From: Halomonas sp. McH1-25
GTDB lineage: Bacteria; Pseudomonadota; Gammaproteobacteria; Pseudomonadales; Halomonadaceae
Length of the DNA: 64,000 nucleotides
NCBI RefSeq assembly: GCF_022348165.1
Contig: NZ_JAKRFI010000003.1
Location: forward strand, 248,001 to 312,000
Reading direction: 5' to 3'
The position numbers were made by a program, and so were the translations under genes. Of this stretch, positions 50,809 to 59,027 are shown in pieces; the first letter of the stretch is position 1, and the number at the start of each line of letters is the position of its first letter. The notes beneath the pieces are model-generated. The model ran no database searches. It was not told the DNA's origin and saw nothing but the letters and a program-made list of their open reading frames with translations.

Positions 50809-50964
50809 TAACAAATCCATCCGGGAAATTGGCGAGACGCAGCGACCTCTCCCACCCTACATTCACGACATTCCGAAAACGCCTTGTATCTTGGGGAAGC
50901 GCTGCCTGGGCATTGACCTGCCCTCACCCAACCTCCCCAAGACCTGATTGATGGGGTCGCAACA

Positions 50965-53900
50965 ATGCTAAACGCCAAGACCATGCTGGATGCCAACACC
51001 TGGCAGCAGGATCCGGAGGCACTGCTCAAGCAGCTCAGCGAGCATTACATCGTCGATGAAGACGCCTACGTAAGCGAACTCGTCTCCCTGCTGCAGGCCG
51101 ACGAGGACGATTTCAAGCGCACCGCCGAAAAGACTGCCGAGCTGGTTCGCGAAGTGCGCGAAATGGATACCGCTGTCGACTCCATCGACGAACTGCTCCA
51201 ACAGTACAGCCTGGATACCCACGAAGGGCTGATGCTGATGTGCCTGGCGGAAGCCATGCTGCGCATCCCCGACAAGTCCACGGCGGATGCCCTGATCGAG
51301 GACAAGCTGGGCCCGGCCGACTGGAAATCGCATCTTGGGCAGAGCGAGTCCTGGTTCGTCAATGCCTCGACCTGGGGGCTGCTGATGACCGGCCGTGTCA
51401 TCCAGATGGACAAGCCGCGAGAAGGTAAGCCGGCCAACTTCATCAATCGCCTGACCAACCGCATGGGCGAGCCGGTCATCCGTAGCGCCATGTACCAGGC
51501 AATGAAGATCATGGGGCGTCAGTTCGTCCTTGGGCGCACCATAGATGAGGCGCTCAAGCGCTCCAAGCCGCTGTTCGACAAGGGCTACACCTACTCCTAT
51601 GACATGCTGGGCGAAGCGGCCCGCACCCGTCCCGATGCCAAACGTTATTTCGACGACTACGCTAGCGCCATCGAGCGAGTCGGTGCCACCAGCCGCTCGC
51701 TGGGTGACAGGACGCCCTCTCCCTCCATCTCGATCAAGCTGTCGGCGCTGCATCCCCGCTATGAATTCGGCCGCCGCAGCCAGGTGCTGGAAGAGCTGGT
51801 CGGCACCGTCAAGGAACTCGCAGCGTTGGCTCGCAGGAATGACGTCGCCATCACCATCGATGCCGAGGAGGTCGACCGTCTCGAGCTATCGCTGGAAGTC
51901 TTCCGCGCCGTCTACGAAAGCGATGTCTGCAAGGGGTGGGGACACTTCGGCCTGGTCGTGCAGGCCTACTCCAAGCGTGCTTTGCCGGCACTGCACTATC
52001 TCAACCGCCTGGCCGACATGCAGGGCGATGAGATTCCGCTACGTCTGGTCAAGGGGGCCTACTGGGATACCGAGGTCAAGGAATCCCAGCAGCTCGGCAT
52101 CGATGGCTATCCGGTTTTCACCCGCAAGGTGAACACCGACGTCGCCTATCTGGTGTGTGCCAACTTTCTATTGTCCGAGAATACACGCGGCCGCATCTTT
52201 CCGCAGTTCGCCACCCACAACGCCCACACCATCACGGCAATTCTGGAACTGGCTAACGATGTCGATCGAGCCTTCGAGTTCCAGCGCCTGCATGGCATGG
52301 GCGAAGCTCTCTACGATGCAGCCCTCAAGCGCGCGCCCCAGGGCACGTATTGCCGCATCTACGCCCCGGTGGGCGCACATAAGGATCTGCTTCCTTACCT
52401 GGTCCGCCGTCTGCTCGAGAACGGCGCGAACTCGTCGTTCGTCCACCAACTCGTCGATCCGCGCGTCCCGGTCGAGTCGCTATGCGTTCATCCCGCGGAG
52501 ACCCTGAAGCAGTACGCCACTTACACCAACCCGAAGATCCCGCTGCCCAAGGATATCTACGGTCCGACACGCAAGAACTCGAAGGGAGTGAACTTGAACA
52601 TCCGTAGTCAGTACCAGCCTCTCGTCGACGAGATGGCCAAATTCATGGACAAGGAACACCACGTCAAGCCGCTACTGGCCTTCGAGGTGCCGGACTCCGC
52701 ACCCGATCGCCAGGAAGTCCGCTGCCCTTACGATACGCGCCAATTGGTGGGCAGCGTACAGTGGACGACCAAGGAGCAGGCGCAGAAGGCCGTGGATGCC
52801 GCATGGACCGCGTTCCCGCGCTGGCAAGCCACCCCGGTCGAGGAGCGTGCGCAAATACTCGAGCGCTTCGCCGATGACATGGAAGCGCATCTCGCCGAGC
52901 TGATGACGCTGTGCTCCCGGGAAGGCGGCAAGCTGCTGACCGATGGCGTCGACGAAATCCGCGAGGCGGTGGACTTCTGCCGTTACTATGCCAATCGCGC
53001 CCGTGACCTTTTCGGCGAAGCGACGCAGTTACCCGGACCGACCGGCGAGTCCAACGAACTCTACATGACCGGCAAGGGCGTATTCGCCTGCATCAGCCCA
53101 TGGAACTTCCCTGTCGCGATCTTCTGCGGCCAGATGGTCGCCGCAGCAGTGTCTGGCAATTGCGTGCTGGCCAAGCCCGCCGAGCAGACCTCGCTGGTCG
53201 CCCATCGGGTCGTCGAACTGCTCTATGCAGCCGGTATGCCGCGCGACGTCGTGCAACTGCTGCCGGGCGACGGTCCCACAGTGGGCAGCGTGCTGTCCTC
53301 GGACCGCCGCATTACCGGTGTAGCGTTCACCGGGTCTACCGATACCGCTCACATCATCAACCGGGCCTTGGCGGCTCGTGAACAATCGGCCATCGCCACG
53401 CTGATCGCCGAGACTGGCGGCCTCAATGCGATGATCGTCGACTCCACCGCCCTGCCGGAACAAGTTGTTGCGGACGTGGTGCGCTCCTCCTTTCAAAGCG
53501 CCGGTCAGCGCTGCTCGGCCCTGCGCATGCTCTATCTCCAGGAAGACGTCGCCGACCGCATCATCGAAGTGCTCAAAGGCGCCATGGCCGAACTTAGTGT
53601 CGGCGACCCCCGCGATCTGGGTACCGATGTCGGACCGGTCATCGATGACGATGCCCGCCAGGGCCTTCAGGCGCACATCGAGCGCATGAAGGGAGAAGGC
53701 CGCCTGATCGCCGAGACCCAACTCAACCCCGAACAGACCGGCAACGGCACCTTCGTGGCGCCCACCGCGTTCGAGGTCGAGGGCATCCAGGCGCTGGAAA
53801 CCGAGCAGTTCGGCCCGATCCTGCACATTGCCCGTTACAAGGCCAGCGAACTGGACCAGGTCATCGACACTATCAATGGCAAGGGCTATGGCCTGACATT

Positions 53901-54156
53901 CGGCGTTCACAGCCGCAACGAATCCTTCGCCAAGGCCATCAGCGAGAAAATTCGTGCGGGCAATGTGTATGTAAACCGTAATATCATCGGCGCCGTTGTC
54001 GGCGTGCAGCCTTTCGGGGGGCAGGGCTTGTCGGGTACCGGCCCCAAGGCAGGCGGCCCGCACTACCTGCTGAGCTTTGCCACCGAAAAGACCCGCACCG
54101 TCAACACCGCCGCGCTCGGCGGCAACGCATCCCTGCTGGCTCTGGGCGACGAGTGA
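50965..54156 (+). CDS. putA: Proline dehydrogenase / glutamate-semialdehyde dehydrogenase
   Basis: A 1063-residue bifunctional PutA that oxidises proline to glutamate at the membrane, passing electrons to quinone and NAD. After a helical region (1-180) comes the FAD-binding proline dehydrogenase barrel (about 190-485, with SIKLSALHPRYE and LRLVKGAYWDTEV) and then the aldehyde dehydrogenase (about 570-1040, with SPWNFPVAIF, AETGGLNAMIVD and the nucleophile Cys850 in GQRCSALRM). The N-terminal ribbon-helix-helix domain of E. coli PutA is absent, so it should not repress its own gene. The start lacks a strong ribosome site (GGGG eight bases upstream). Followed by a microprotein and putP. Confidence 0.95.
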   Translation: MLNAKTMLDANTWQQDPEALLKQLSEHYIVDEDAYVSELVSLLQADEDDFKRTAEKTAELVREVREMDTAVDSIDELLQQYSLDTHEGLMLMCLAEAMLRIPDKSTADALIEDKLGPADWKSHLGQSESWFVNASTWGLLMTGRVIQMDKPREGKPANFINRLTNRMGEPVIRSAMYQAMKIMGRQFVLGRTIDEALKRSKPLFDKGYTYSYDMLGEAARTRPDAKRYFDDYASAIERVGATSRSLGDRTPSPSISIKLSALHPRYEFGRRSQVLEELVGTVKELAALARRNDVAITIDAEEVDRLELSLEVFRAVYESDVCKGWGHFGLVVQAYSKRALPALHYLNRLADMQGDEIPLRLVKGAYWDTEVKESQQLGIDGYPVFTRKVNTDVAYLVCANFLLSENTRGRIFPQFATHNAHTITAILELANDVDRAFEFQRLHGMGEALYDAALKRAPQGTYCRIYAPVGAHKDLLPYLVRRLLENGANSSFVHQLVDPRVPVESLCVHPAETLKQYATYTNPKIPLPKDIYGPTRKNSKGVNLNIRSQYQPLVDEMAKFMDKEHHVKPLLAFEVPDSAPDRQEVRCPYDTRQLVGSVQWTTKEQAQKAVDAAWTAFPRWQATPVEERAQILERFADDMEAHLAELMTLCSREGGKLLTDGVDEIREAVDFCRYYANRARDLFGEATQLPGPTGESNELYMTGKGVFACISPWNFPVAIFCGQMVAAAVSGNCVLAKPAEQTSLVAHRVVELLYAAGMPRDVVQLLPGDGPTVGSVLSSDRRITGVAFTGSTDTAHIINRALAAREQSAIATLIAETGGLNAMIVDSTALPEQVVADVVRSSFQSAGQRCSALRMLYLQEDVADRIIEVLKGAMAELSVGDPRDLGTDVGPVIDDDARQGLQAHIERMKGEGRLIAETQLNPEQTGNGTFVAPTAFEVEGIQALETEQFGPILHIARYKASELDQVIDTINGKGYGLTFGVHSRNESFAKAISEKIRAGNVYVNRNIIGAVVGVQPFGGQGLSGTGPKAGGPHYLLSFATEKTRTVNTAALGGNASLLALGDE

Positions 54157-54199
54157 AACTGACTCACTATCAACGATAACAAACTGAAGGAAGCTTCTC

Positions 54200-54319
54200 A
54201 TGGTTGAATACGACGCCACCATAAGCTTTATGTTCGCACTCTCCCTAATCGTGATGCCCGCCACAGGCGTTGTGGCCAGCACGCGTACCAACAACCTGCC
54301 GGAGCTACGTCCGGCCTAA
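54200..54319 (+). CDS. 39-residue single-helix microprotein between putA and putP
   Basis: A frame of 39 codons between putA (44 bases upstream) and putP (17 bases downstream). The ATG follows AAGGAAGCTTCTC. The product has one probable membrane segment (TISFMFALSLIVMPATGVVAS, residues 7-27) and a polar C-terminus (TRTNNLPELRPA). It resembles, in size and position, small accessory proteins described beside sodium:solute symporters, and may assist PutP. I have no proof of translation; the well-placed ribosome sites on both sides, the lack of stop codons and the membrane-segment composition support it. Confidence 0.72.
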   Translation: MVEYDATISFMFALSLIVMPATGVVASTRTNNLPELRPA

Positions 54320-54336
54320 TAAACTGGAGACGTTTT

Positions 54337-55827
54337 ATGGCTATTGGTGTTTGGATCAGCCTTATTGCTTATTTTGTGCTCATGATTGCCATCGGCTTTT
54401 ATGCCATGCGCAAGGCAACCTCTACGTCCGAGGACTACATACTGGGTGGCCGAGCCCTAAGCCCACAGGTGGCGGCTCTTTCGGCCGGTGCGTCTGACAT
54501 GAGCGGCTGGTTGCTGCTGGGCTTGCCTGGGGCCATGTTTGTGTCTGGTTTAGGCTCGGCCTGGATCGGTATCGGCCTGCTCGTGGGTGCACTCTTCAAC
54601 TGGATCTTGGTCGCACCCCGCCTTCGTGAACAAACGGTTCACTATGGTAACGCGATAACCATTCCGGCATTTCTGGCAAACCGCTTCCCGACCCAGGCTA
54701 TGTCGCTGAGAACGGTATCCGCTATCGTCATCGTTGTCTTCTTTGCGGTCTATACGGCTTCAGGCCTGGTTGCAGGCGGCAAGTTGTTCGAAAGCGCATT
54801 TTCCGAAGTTATCAACATTGGCGGCCTGAGCGACTATGCGGTGGGAGTCATCATTACCTTGGTCGTAGTGCTTGCCTATACCGTTGTTGGCGGCTTTTTG
54901 GCTGTGAGCATGACGGACTTCGTGCAAGGCTGCATCATGATGCTGGCACTGGTAATCATGCCGATGGTCGTGATCTTTGGCGAAGGTGGCGGCGGTTTCT
55001 CTCAGGCATCACAGACCCTGAATGAAGTCGATCCCACGCTGCTGTCATGGACGGAGGGTCTGACCTTTATCGGTTGGCTGTCTGCGGTGGCCTGGGGGCT
55101 AGGCTATTTCGGCCAGCCTCACATCATCGTGCGCTTCATGGCCATCCGTTCACTGAAGGATGTCCCTGTTGCCCGTAACATCGGCATGAGTTGGATGCTC
55201 ATATCCTTGGTCGGCGCAGTTTCTCTAGGCCTGTTCGGCCGGGCCTATGCGGTCCGTAATGGCCTGGACGTTCAGGATCCCGAGACGATCTTTATCATCC
55301 TGGCTAACCTGTTGTTCCACCCGCTGATTACCGGCTTCCTTTATGCCGCACTGCTTGCTGCGATCATGAGCACCATTTCCAGCCAGCTTTTGGTGTCGTC
55401 TTCATCACTGACCGAAGACTTCTACCGCTTGTTTCTACGCAAAGAGGCTACGGAAAAGGAATCTGTCCGAGTAGGCCGGATTAGTGTCGTACTGGTTGGT
55501 CTGGTTGCAGCCATCATCGCGTCCGATCCGGACTCACAGGTTCTGGGGCTGGTCAGTAACGCCTGGGCAGGTTTTGGTGCGGCGTTCGGCCCAGTAATTA
55601 TCCTGTCACTAATGTGGTCACGCACGAACGGCGCTGGCGCTATCGCAGGCATGATTGTCGGTGCTGCAACCGTCATGATCTGGATTTTGCTGGGCTGGAA
55701 CGGAGAGTTCATGGGAGGACCCGGTGTGTACGAAATCATTCCGGGCTTCATCGCCTCATTTATTGCAATCATGGTGGTGAGTAGTGTGACTGAAGATGCT
55801 GGTGAATATCGGCATATCTCTCGCTAA
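54337..55827 (+). CDS. putP: Sodium/proline symporter
   Basis: A 496-residue sodium:solute symporter of the PutP type, with about 13 membrane segments. Diagnostic stretches are SEDYILGGRALSPQVAALSAGASDMSGWLLLGLPG (residues 30-65, part of the sodium and proline sites), TVVGGFLAVSMTDFVQG near 190, and LAAIMSTISSQLLVSSSSLTEDFYR near 330. It imports proline for use by PutA; in a halophile proline is also an osmoprotectant. The ATG follows GGAGACGTTTT. Base composition is lower in GC than in putA (50% versus 67% in one sampled 60-base line each), which may reflect a different origin. Confidence 0.95.
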   Translation: MAIGVWISLIAYFVLMIAIGFYAMRKATSTSEDYILGGRALSPQVAALSAGASDMSGWLLLGLPGAMFVSGLGSAWIGIGLLVGALFNWILVAPRLREQTVHYGNAITIPAFLANRFPTQAMSLRTVSAIVIVVFFAVYTASGLVAGGKLFESAFSEVINIGGLSDYAVGVIITLVVVLAYTVVGGFLAVSMTDFVQGCIMMLALVIMPMVVIFGEGGGGFSQASQTLNEVDPTLLSWTEGLTFIGWLSAVAWGLGYFGQPHIIVRFMAIRSLKDVPVARNIGMSWMLISLVGAVSLGLFGRAYAVRNGLDVQDPETIFIILANLLFHPLITGFLYAALLAAIMSTISSQLLVSSSSLTEDFYRLFLRKEATEKESVRVGRISVVLVGLVAAIIASDPDSQVLGLVSNAWAGFGAAFGPVIILSLMWSRTNGAGAIAGMIVGAATVMIWILLGWNGEFMGGPGVYEIIPGFIASFIAIMVVSSVTEDAGEYRHISR

Positions 55828-55904
55828 TCCAGAGTGTGCCAATCTCGGAATGGTCCAAGGGTGCACCAGGCCTGACCGACCGTCCGGCATGAAGCCACTT
55901 GCCA

Positions 55905-55930
55905 GCAAGGCCACCTTCGGGTGGCCTTGC
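55905..55930. terminator. Terminator hairpin with UUCG loop
   Basis: GCAAGGCCACC / GGTGGCCTTGC with loop TTCG, 78 bases after the putP stop and 17 after the YbgE-like stop. The stable tetraloop suggests a real terminator for both. Confidence 0.75.
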
Positions 55931-55946
55931 CGCATCCATAGCGTGG

Positions 55947-56231
55947 CTAGCCGCTGCGGATCAGCAGAACCAGGAACAGCAAGGCCATCAGCCCCCAGCA
56001 TAACGGCGCGCCGAGCAACCGGGCGGACCAGCCGGGTCTGACCAGGCCCATGCCATGGAAAAACCCGGCGCCTACGGCCCACACCCCGAGCAGCCATACC
56101 GGGAGACGCCAGCCCAGTGGCAATGCACTGATCATTTCCGGCACCAGCAGGAGCCACAGTGCCAGCAGCGATGCAGCCCCCAGAGACACGAACTGTGCCC
56201 CCATGCCCAATCTCGTATTCGCGTTGTCCAT
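55947..56231 (-). CDS. YbgE-like (cyd operon) membrane protein
   Basis: A 94-residue inner-membrane protein with about three hydrophobic segments. The central WAVGAGFFHGMGLVRP compares with W-A-V-x-A-G-x-x-H-G-x-G in E. coli YbgE, which belongs to the cytochrome bd operon. The match is by eye and covers the most conserved part only. The ATG follows GGGAGGCGGGGC. No cydAB or cydX genes are nearby, so it is detached from its usual neighbours. It is divergent from the first OmpW-like gene. Confidence 0.6.
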   Translation of the reverse strand: MDNANTRLGMGAQFVSLGAASLLALWLLLVPEMISALPLGWRLPVWLLGVWAVGAGFFHGMGLVRPGWSARLLGAPLCWGLMALLFLVLLIRSG

Positions 56232-56363
56232 GCCCCGCCTCCCACTGCATTGTTCCTCTAGTAAAGCGCTTGCGGAGCAATAACGCTAAGTCCCGGAGCA
56301 TTGCGAGTCTCTGCGTCATGCCTAAGCCATTAGGCTGGTAACGAAAATTTACAAGACATATCG

Positions 56364-56407
56364 AACAGCGTTTCCTATACTTGCCCACACAATAAGAAAC
56401 AGCGTTT
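56364..56407. repeat. Direct repeat upstream of the first ompW-like gene
   Basis: AACAGCGTTT occurs at 56364-56373 and again at 56398-56407, 34 bp apart and each followed by a TCT-rich sequence. It lies in the divergent YbgE/OmpW promoter region (about 240 bp) and may be a tandem regulator site. Confidence 0.4.
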
Positions 56408-56470
56408 TCTTATCAAACACCGATGTCACCCCACTGCAATGTTCGTCGGGGTACATCCAAGGAGGTTGCC

Positions 56471-57052
56471 ATGATTCGGAACAAACTGCTTATTGCTGCC
56501 ATCGTTGCTGGTGGTACCGTCACCGTCTCTCAGGCGGCTCTTGCCTACGAGACCGGAGATTTTCTGCTGCGTGGCGATGTCGCCAAGACCAGCCCCGAAG
56601 GCGATGCTTCCGATTCGATCGAGTCGGAAAACGGCTTCGTCGGTAGCGTGGGCTACATGGTGCATGACAAGGTGGGCGTGACGCTGGGCAGCAGCGAAGA
56701 ATTCGAGCATGAATTGTCCGCAGGCACCTATGACGGCTCATTCGAGCAGCAGCCCATCGACCTGATGGTGCAGTACTATCCGCTGGGCGGCCTGGAGGCT
56801 CGTGTTCAGCCCTATGTCGGCGTGGGCGCAAACTACACGCGCTTCTCCGGTGAAAGCGATGGTCTGAACATCGACAACACGTGGGCAGCCAAGGGTGAGC
56901 TGGGTGTCGATCTGTTCGTGACCAAGAACTTCGCCTTCAACGGCTTTGCTTCCTATACCGATCTCGATGCGGATTACAGCGTCAACGGTGTCAGCGATGA
57001 AGCCGATATCGATCCGGTCACCGTGGGTGGCGGTGTCACCTTCCGTTTCTGA
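56471..57052 (+). CDS. OmpW-like outer-membrane beta-barrel protein (first of two)
   Basis: A 193-residue protein with signal peptide (residues 1-25, cleavage near ALA-YE). The mature part has the eight-stranded OmpW pattern: DFLLRGDVAKTSPE at the start, FVGSVGYMVHDKVGVTLGSS, QQPIDLMVQYYPLGG, VQPYVGVGANYTRFSG, and a C-terminal TVGGGVTFRF ending in phenylalanine as barrel proteins do. OmpW proteins allow passage of small hydrophobic molecules and respond to salt and stress in several bacteria. The ATG follows AAGGAGGTTGCC. The downstream paralogue is separated by a terminator. Confidence 0.87.
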   Translation: MIRNKLLIAAIVAGGTVTVSQAALAYETGDFLLRGDVAKTSPEGDASDSIESENGFVGSVGYMVHDKVGVTLGSSEEFEHELSAGTYDGSFEQQPIDLMVQYYPLGGLEARVQPYVGVGANYTRFSGESDGLNIDNTWAAKGELGVDLFVTKNFAFNGFASYTDLDADYSVNGVSDEADIDPVTVGGGVTFRF

Positions 57053-57076
57053 TCGTCTCGAGAGTTGACCGGCATC

Positions 57077-57102
57077 AACGCCGGGCCATTTGGCCCGGCG
57101 TT
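57077..57102 (+). terminator. Intrinsic terminator
   Basis: AACGCCGGGCC / GGCCCGGCGTT with loop ATTT, 24 bases after the stop of the first OmpW-like gene, followed by TTG and TTTA. It keeps the two paralogues in separate transcripts. Confidence 0.8.
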
Positions 57103-57216
57103 GTCGTTTACGAAGTCCTTAACCCCTTGTTCTGGATCAATATCCCGGCGCATAAGCGGCACTAGACTCGAGGCTGTCATCCATCCCCTCCGGTCGAGTC
57201 AATAAGGAAGCCCGCC

Positions 57217-57831
57217 ATGCGCAAACCCGTTCTTTCCGCCCTCATCGCCACCGCCACCCTATTGGTCAGTGGCCAGGTCCTGGCCTACGGTGTCGGCGAT
57301 ATCTATACCCGCGTCGGCATCGCCAAGGTCTCGCCCAAGGATGACAATGGGACGCTGGCCGGAACGCTCGATGTCGACGTGCAGGACGATAGCGGCTTTG
57401 CCTTCACGCTGGGCTATCGTTTTCACGACAAGCTGGGCGTCGAGCTGCTGGCCGCCGAGCCGTTCGATCACGATATCAAGCTCAACGGCAGCAACCTCGC
57501 CTCCACCGAGCACCTTCCTCCGACACTGACATTGCAGTACTACCCGATGGGCGGCACCGCATCGCGCGTGCAACCCTATGCTGGCGTCGGTGTGAACTAC
57601 ACGCACTTCATGGATGAGGAGCTGGACGGCGGGCCCGAACTCAAACTGGACAACTCCTGGGGGGCCGCCGGCCAACTCGGCGTGGACCTGCTGATAGACG
57701 AGCATTGGGCACTCAATGCCGCCGCCTGGTACTTGGACATCGACACCGATGCCGAACTGGGCGGCAGCGATATCGGCGAAGTCGAGATCGACCCGATCGT
57801 GGTGATGGGCGGCATCAGCTTGCGTTTCTAA
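57217..57831 (+). CDS. OmpW-like outer-membrane beta-barrel protein (second of two)
   Basis: A 204-residue paralogue of the preceding gene with signal peptide (residues 1-23). Shared pattern: GDIYTRVGIAKVSPKDDNG at the start, YRFHDKLGVELLAAEPFDHDI, LTLQYYPMGG, VQPYAGVGVNYTHFMDEE, WGAAGQLGVDLLIDEHW, and a C-terminal GGISLRF. It keeps the HDI motif that many OmpW proteins have after strand 3. The ATG follows AATAAGGAAGCCCGCC. Its downstream hairpin is unusually long. Confidence 0.88.
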   Translation: MRKPVLSALIATATLLVSGQVLAYGVGDIYTRVGIAKVSPKDDNGTLAGTLDVDVQDDSGFAFTLGYRFHDKLGVELLAAEPFDHDIKLNGSNLASTEHLPPTLTLQYYPMGGTASRVQPYAGVGVNYTHFMDEELDGGPELKLDNSWGAAGQLGVDLLIDEHWALNAAAWYLDIDTDAELGGSDIGEVEIDPIVVMGGISLRF

Positions 57832-57847
57832 GCCCCAGGCTTTTTCC

Positions 57848-57889
57848 CGCCGGGACGATGCCTTACGACGTCGTCAGGCCGTCCCGGCG
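57848..57889. terminator. Long two-part hairpin after the second OmpW-like gene
   Basis: Outer arms CGCCGGGACG (57848-57857) and CGTCCCGGCG (57880-57889); inner arms GCCT and AGGC; the loop contains ACGACGTCGT. It lies 17 bases after the stop and 18 before the stop of the convergent gamma-glutamylcyclotransferase gene. Confidence 0.65.
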
Positions 57890-57907
57890 CTCACCAGCTG
57901 ACCGCCA

Positions 57908-58408
57908 TCAGCGCGCAGAAAAGCGCGACAGCCCCAGCACGGCCAGGGTGGCATCGCACAACCCGCTCACGGTGTCGGTTTCGGCAAGGCGGGCATGGTA
58001 TTCCCTTGACAGGAAGGGCTTGCCGGCCAGCAGATGGTCCAGATACTCGCGGGCCGGCTTGAGTGCCGGACGCGTTCGCTCCGGAACGGCAATGTATACC
58101 CAAGCCTCGATCTCTCCCTCCGGCGTATGGACGATTCGCCGTTGGCGAAGATAGTCGTTGGGCACCCCCTCGAACGGATCCATCAGTTCGATCTGGGCGG
58201 GGCCGAGCAGCTCGAAAAGCACCCCTTCGACCCGTTCACCGGGGCGAGAAGTGACGTTGGCATGGGCGATACCGGGGATGCCCGATGCCTTGTCGAAGGT
58301 CAGTGCATAATCCATGAGCGTCCCGGACAAGGCCCGGCGCGTCTCGCCAATCCGCGCGGCCACGCGCTCGACGTTCATGTTGCTGCCATAGGCGAAGTAA
58401 TACGCCAT
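57908..58408 (-). CDS. Gamma-glutamylcyclotransferase-like protein
   Basis: A 166-residue GGCT/AIG2-like fold protein. The substrate loop YFAYGSNMNVERVAARI is at residues 4-20 and the catalytic glutamate lies in MDPFEGVPNDYLRQR near residue 83. Such enzymes release 5-oxoproline from gamma-glutamyl peptides or amines. Its ATG overlaps the upstream YqcC stop (TGATG) and has its own GGAGG. The longer frame continuing upstream is only the YqcC gene read out of frame. Confidence 0.87.
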   Translation of the reverse strand: MAYYFAYGSNMNVERVAARIGETRRALSGTLMDYALTFDKASGIPGIAHANVTSRPGERVEGVLFELLGPAQIELMDPFEGVPNDYLRQRRIVHTPEGEIEAWVYIAVPERTRPALKPAREYLDHLLAGKPFLSREYHARLAETDTVSGLCDATLAVLGLSRFSAR

Positions 58409-58734
58409 CACGCCTCCGTCACGATTCGGTCTACCTCGGCGACGGCCTCGATGACCATTCGACGCGTGCTGGACTTGGCATTCTGCAGGTAAGCTTCGGC
58501 AGCAGGAGCGACCTGACAGGTTGCCGGCAGGGGGCCTCGGGCGTCGACCAGCGCCTGCAGGCGCGCCATGAACACGTAGCGCAGCCATTGCGGCAACTCC
58601 ATGGTGTCGACACAGAACGGTTCACGACTGTCGAAGGCCTCGGCATCGGGGCGCGGCGTATTCCACAGGTCCACGCTACGCAGTGTGGATTCCAACTGCG
58701 ACAGGGCCTGATCGAGTTCGGCATGGGGAGTCAT
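58408..58734 (-). CDS. yqcC: YqcC (DUF446) family protein
   Basis: A 108-residue protein of the YqcC family: a helical N-terminus (LDQALSQLESTLRSVDLW), then FDSREPFCVDTMELPQWLRYVFMARLQALVDARGPLP, the conserved block, and a C-terminal helix. In E. coli yqcC is next to truC, encoding a pseudouridine synthase, which is not present here. The ATG follows GAGGATCCTC. It is coupled with the gamma-glutamylcyclotransferase gene. Confidence 0.85.
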   Translation of the reverse strand: MTPHAELDQALSQLESTLRSVDLWNTPRPDAEAFDSREPFCVDTMELPQWLRYVFMARLQALVDARGPLPATCQVAPAAEAYLQNAKSSTRRMVIEAVAEVDRIVTEA

Positions 58735-59027
58735 GAGGATCCTCGGAAAATAATAGGCTACCGTACATTATCCTTGCCCTGCCTGGCACTGGCCAGACGG
58801 GTTTCGGCGATACGCGCCTCCTGGCCATCTACAGGTGCGAATGTAGCAGTGCAGCGCATAGTTCACAGAATGGCTGAAAGAGCCTGTGGATATCCTTGGG
58901 AAAGATGGCGCGCGCCCATATGTGACGCCAACAAGACAGCAATGCTCAAACTTTAACCAGCCATGACGACAGGCTGGAAAGGCCAAGAGTGACGCGCTAC
59001 AGTGCGCGACCGGATCTTGAGGAAGAC

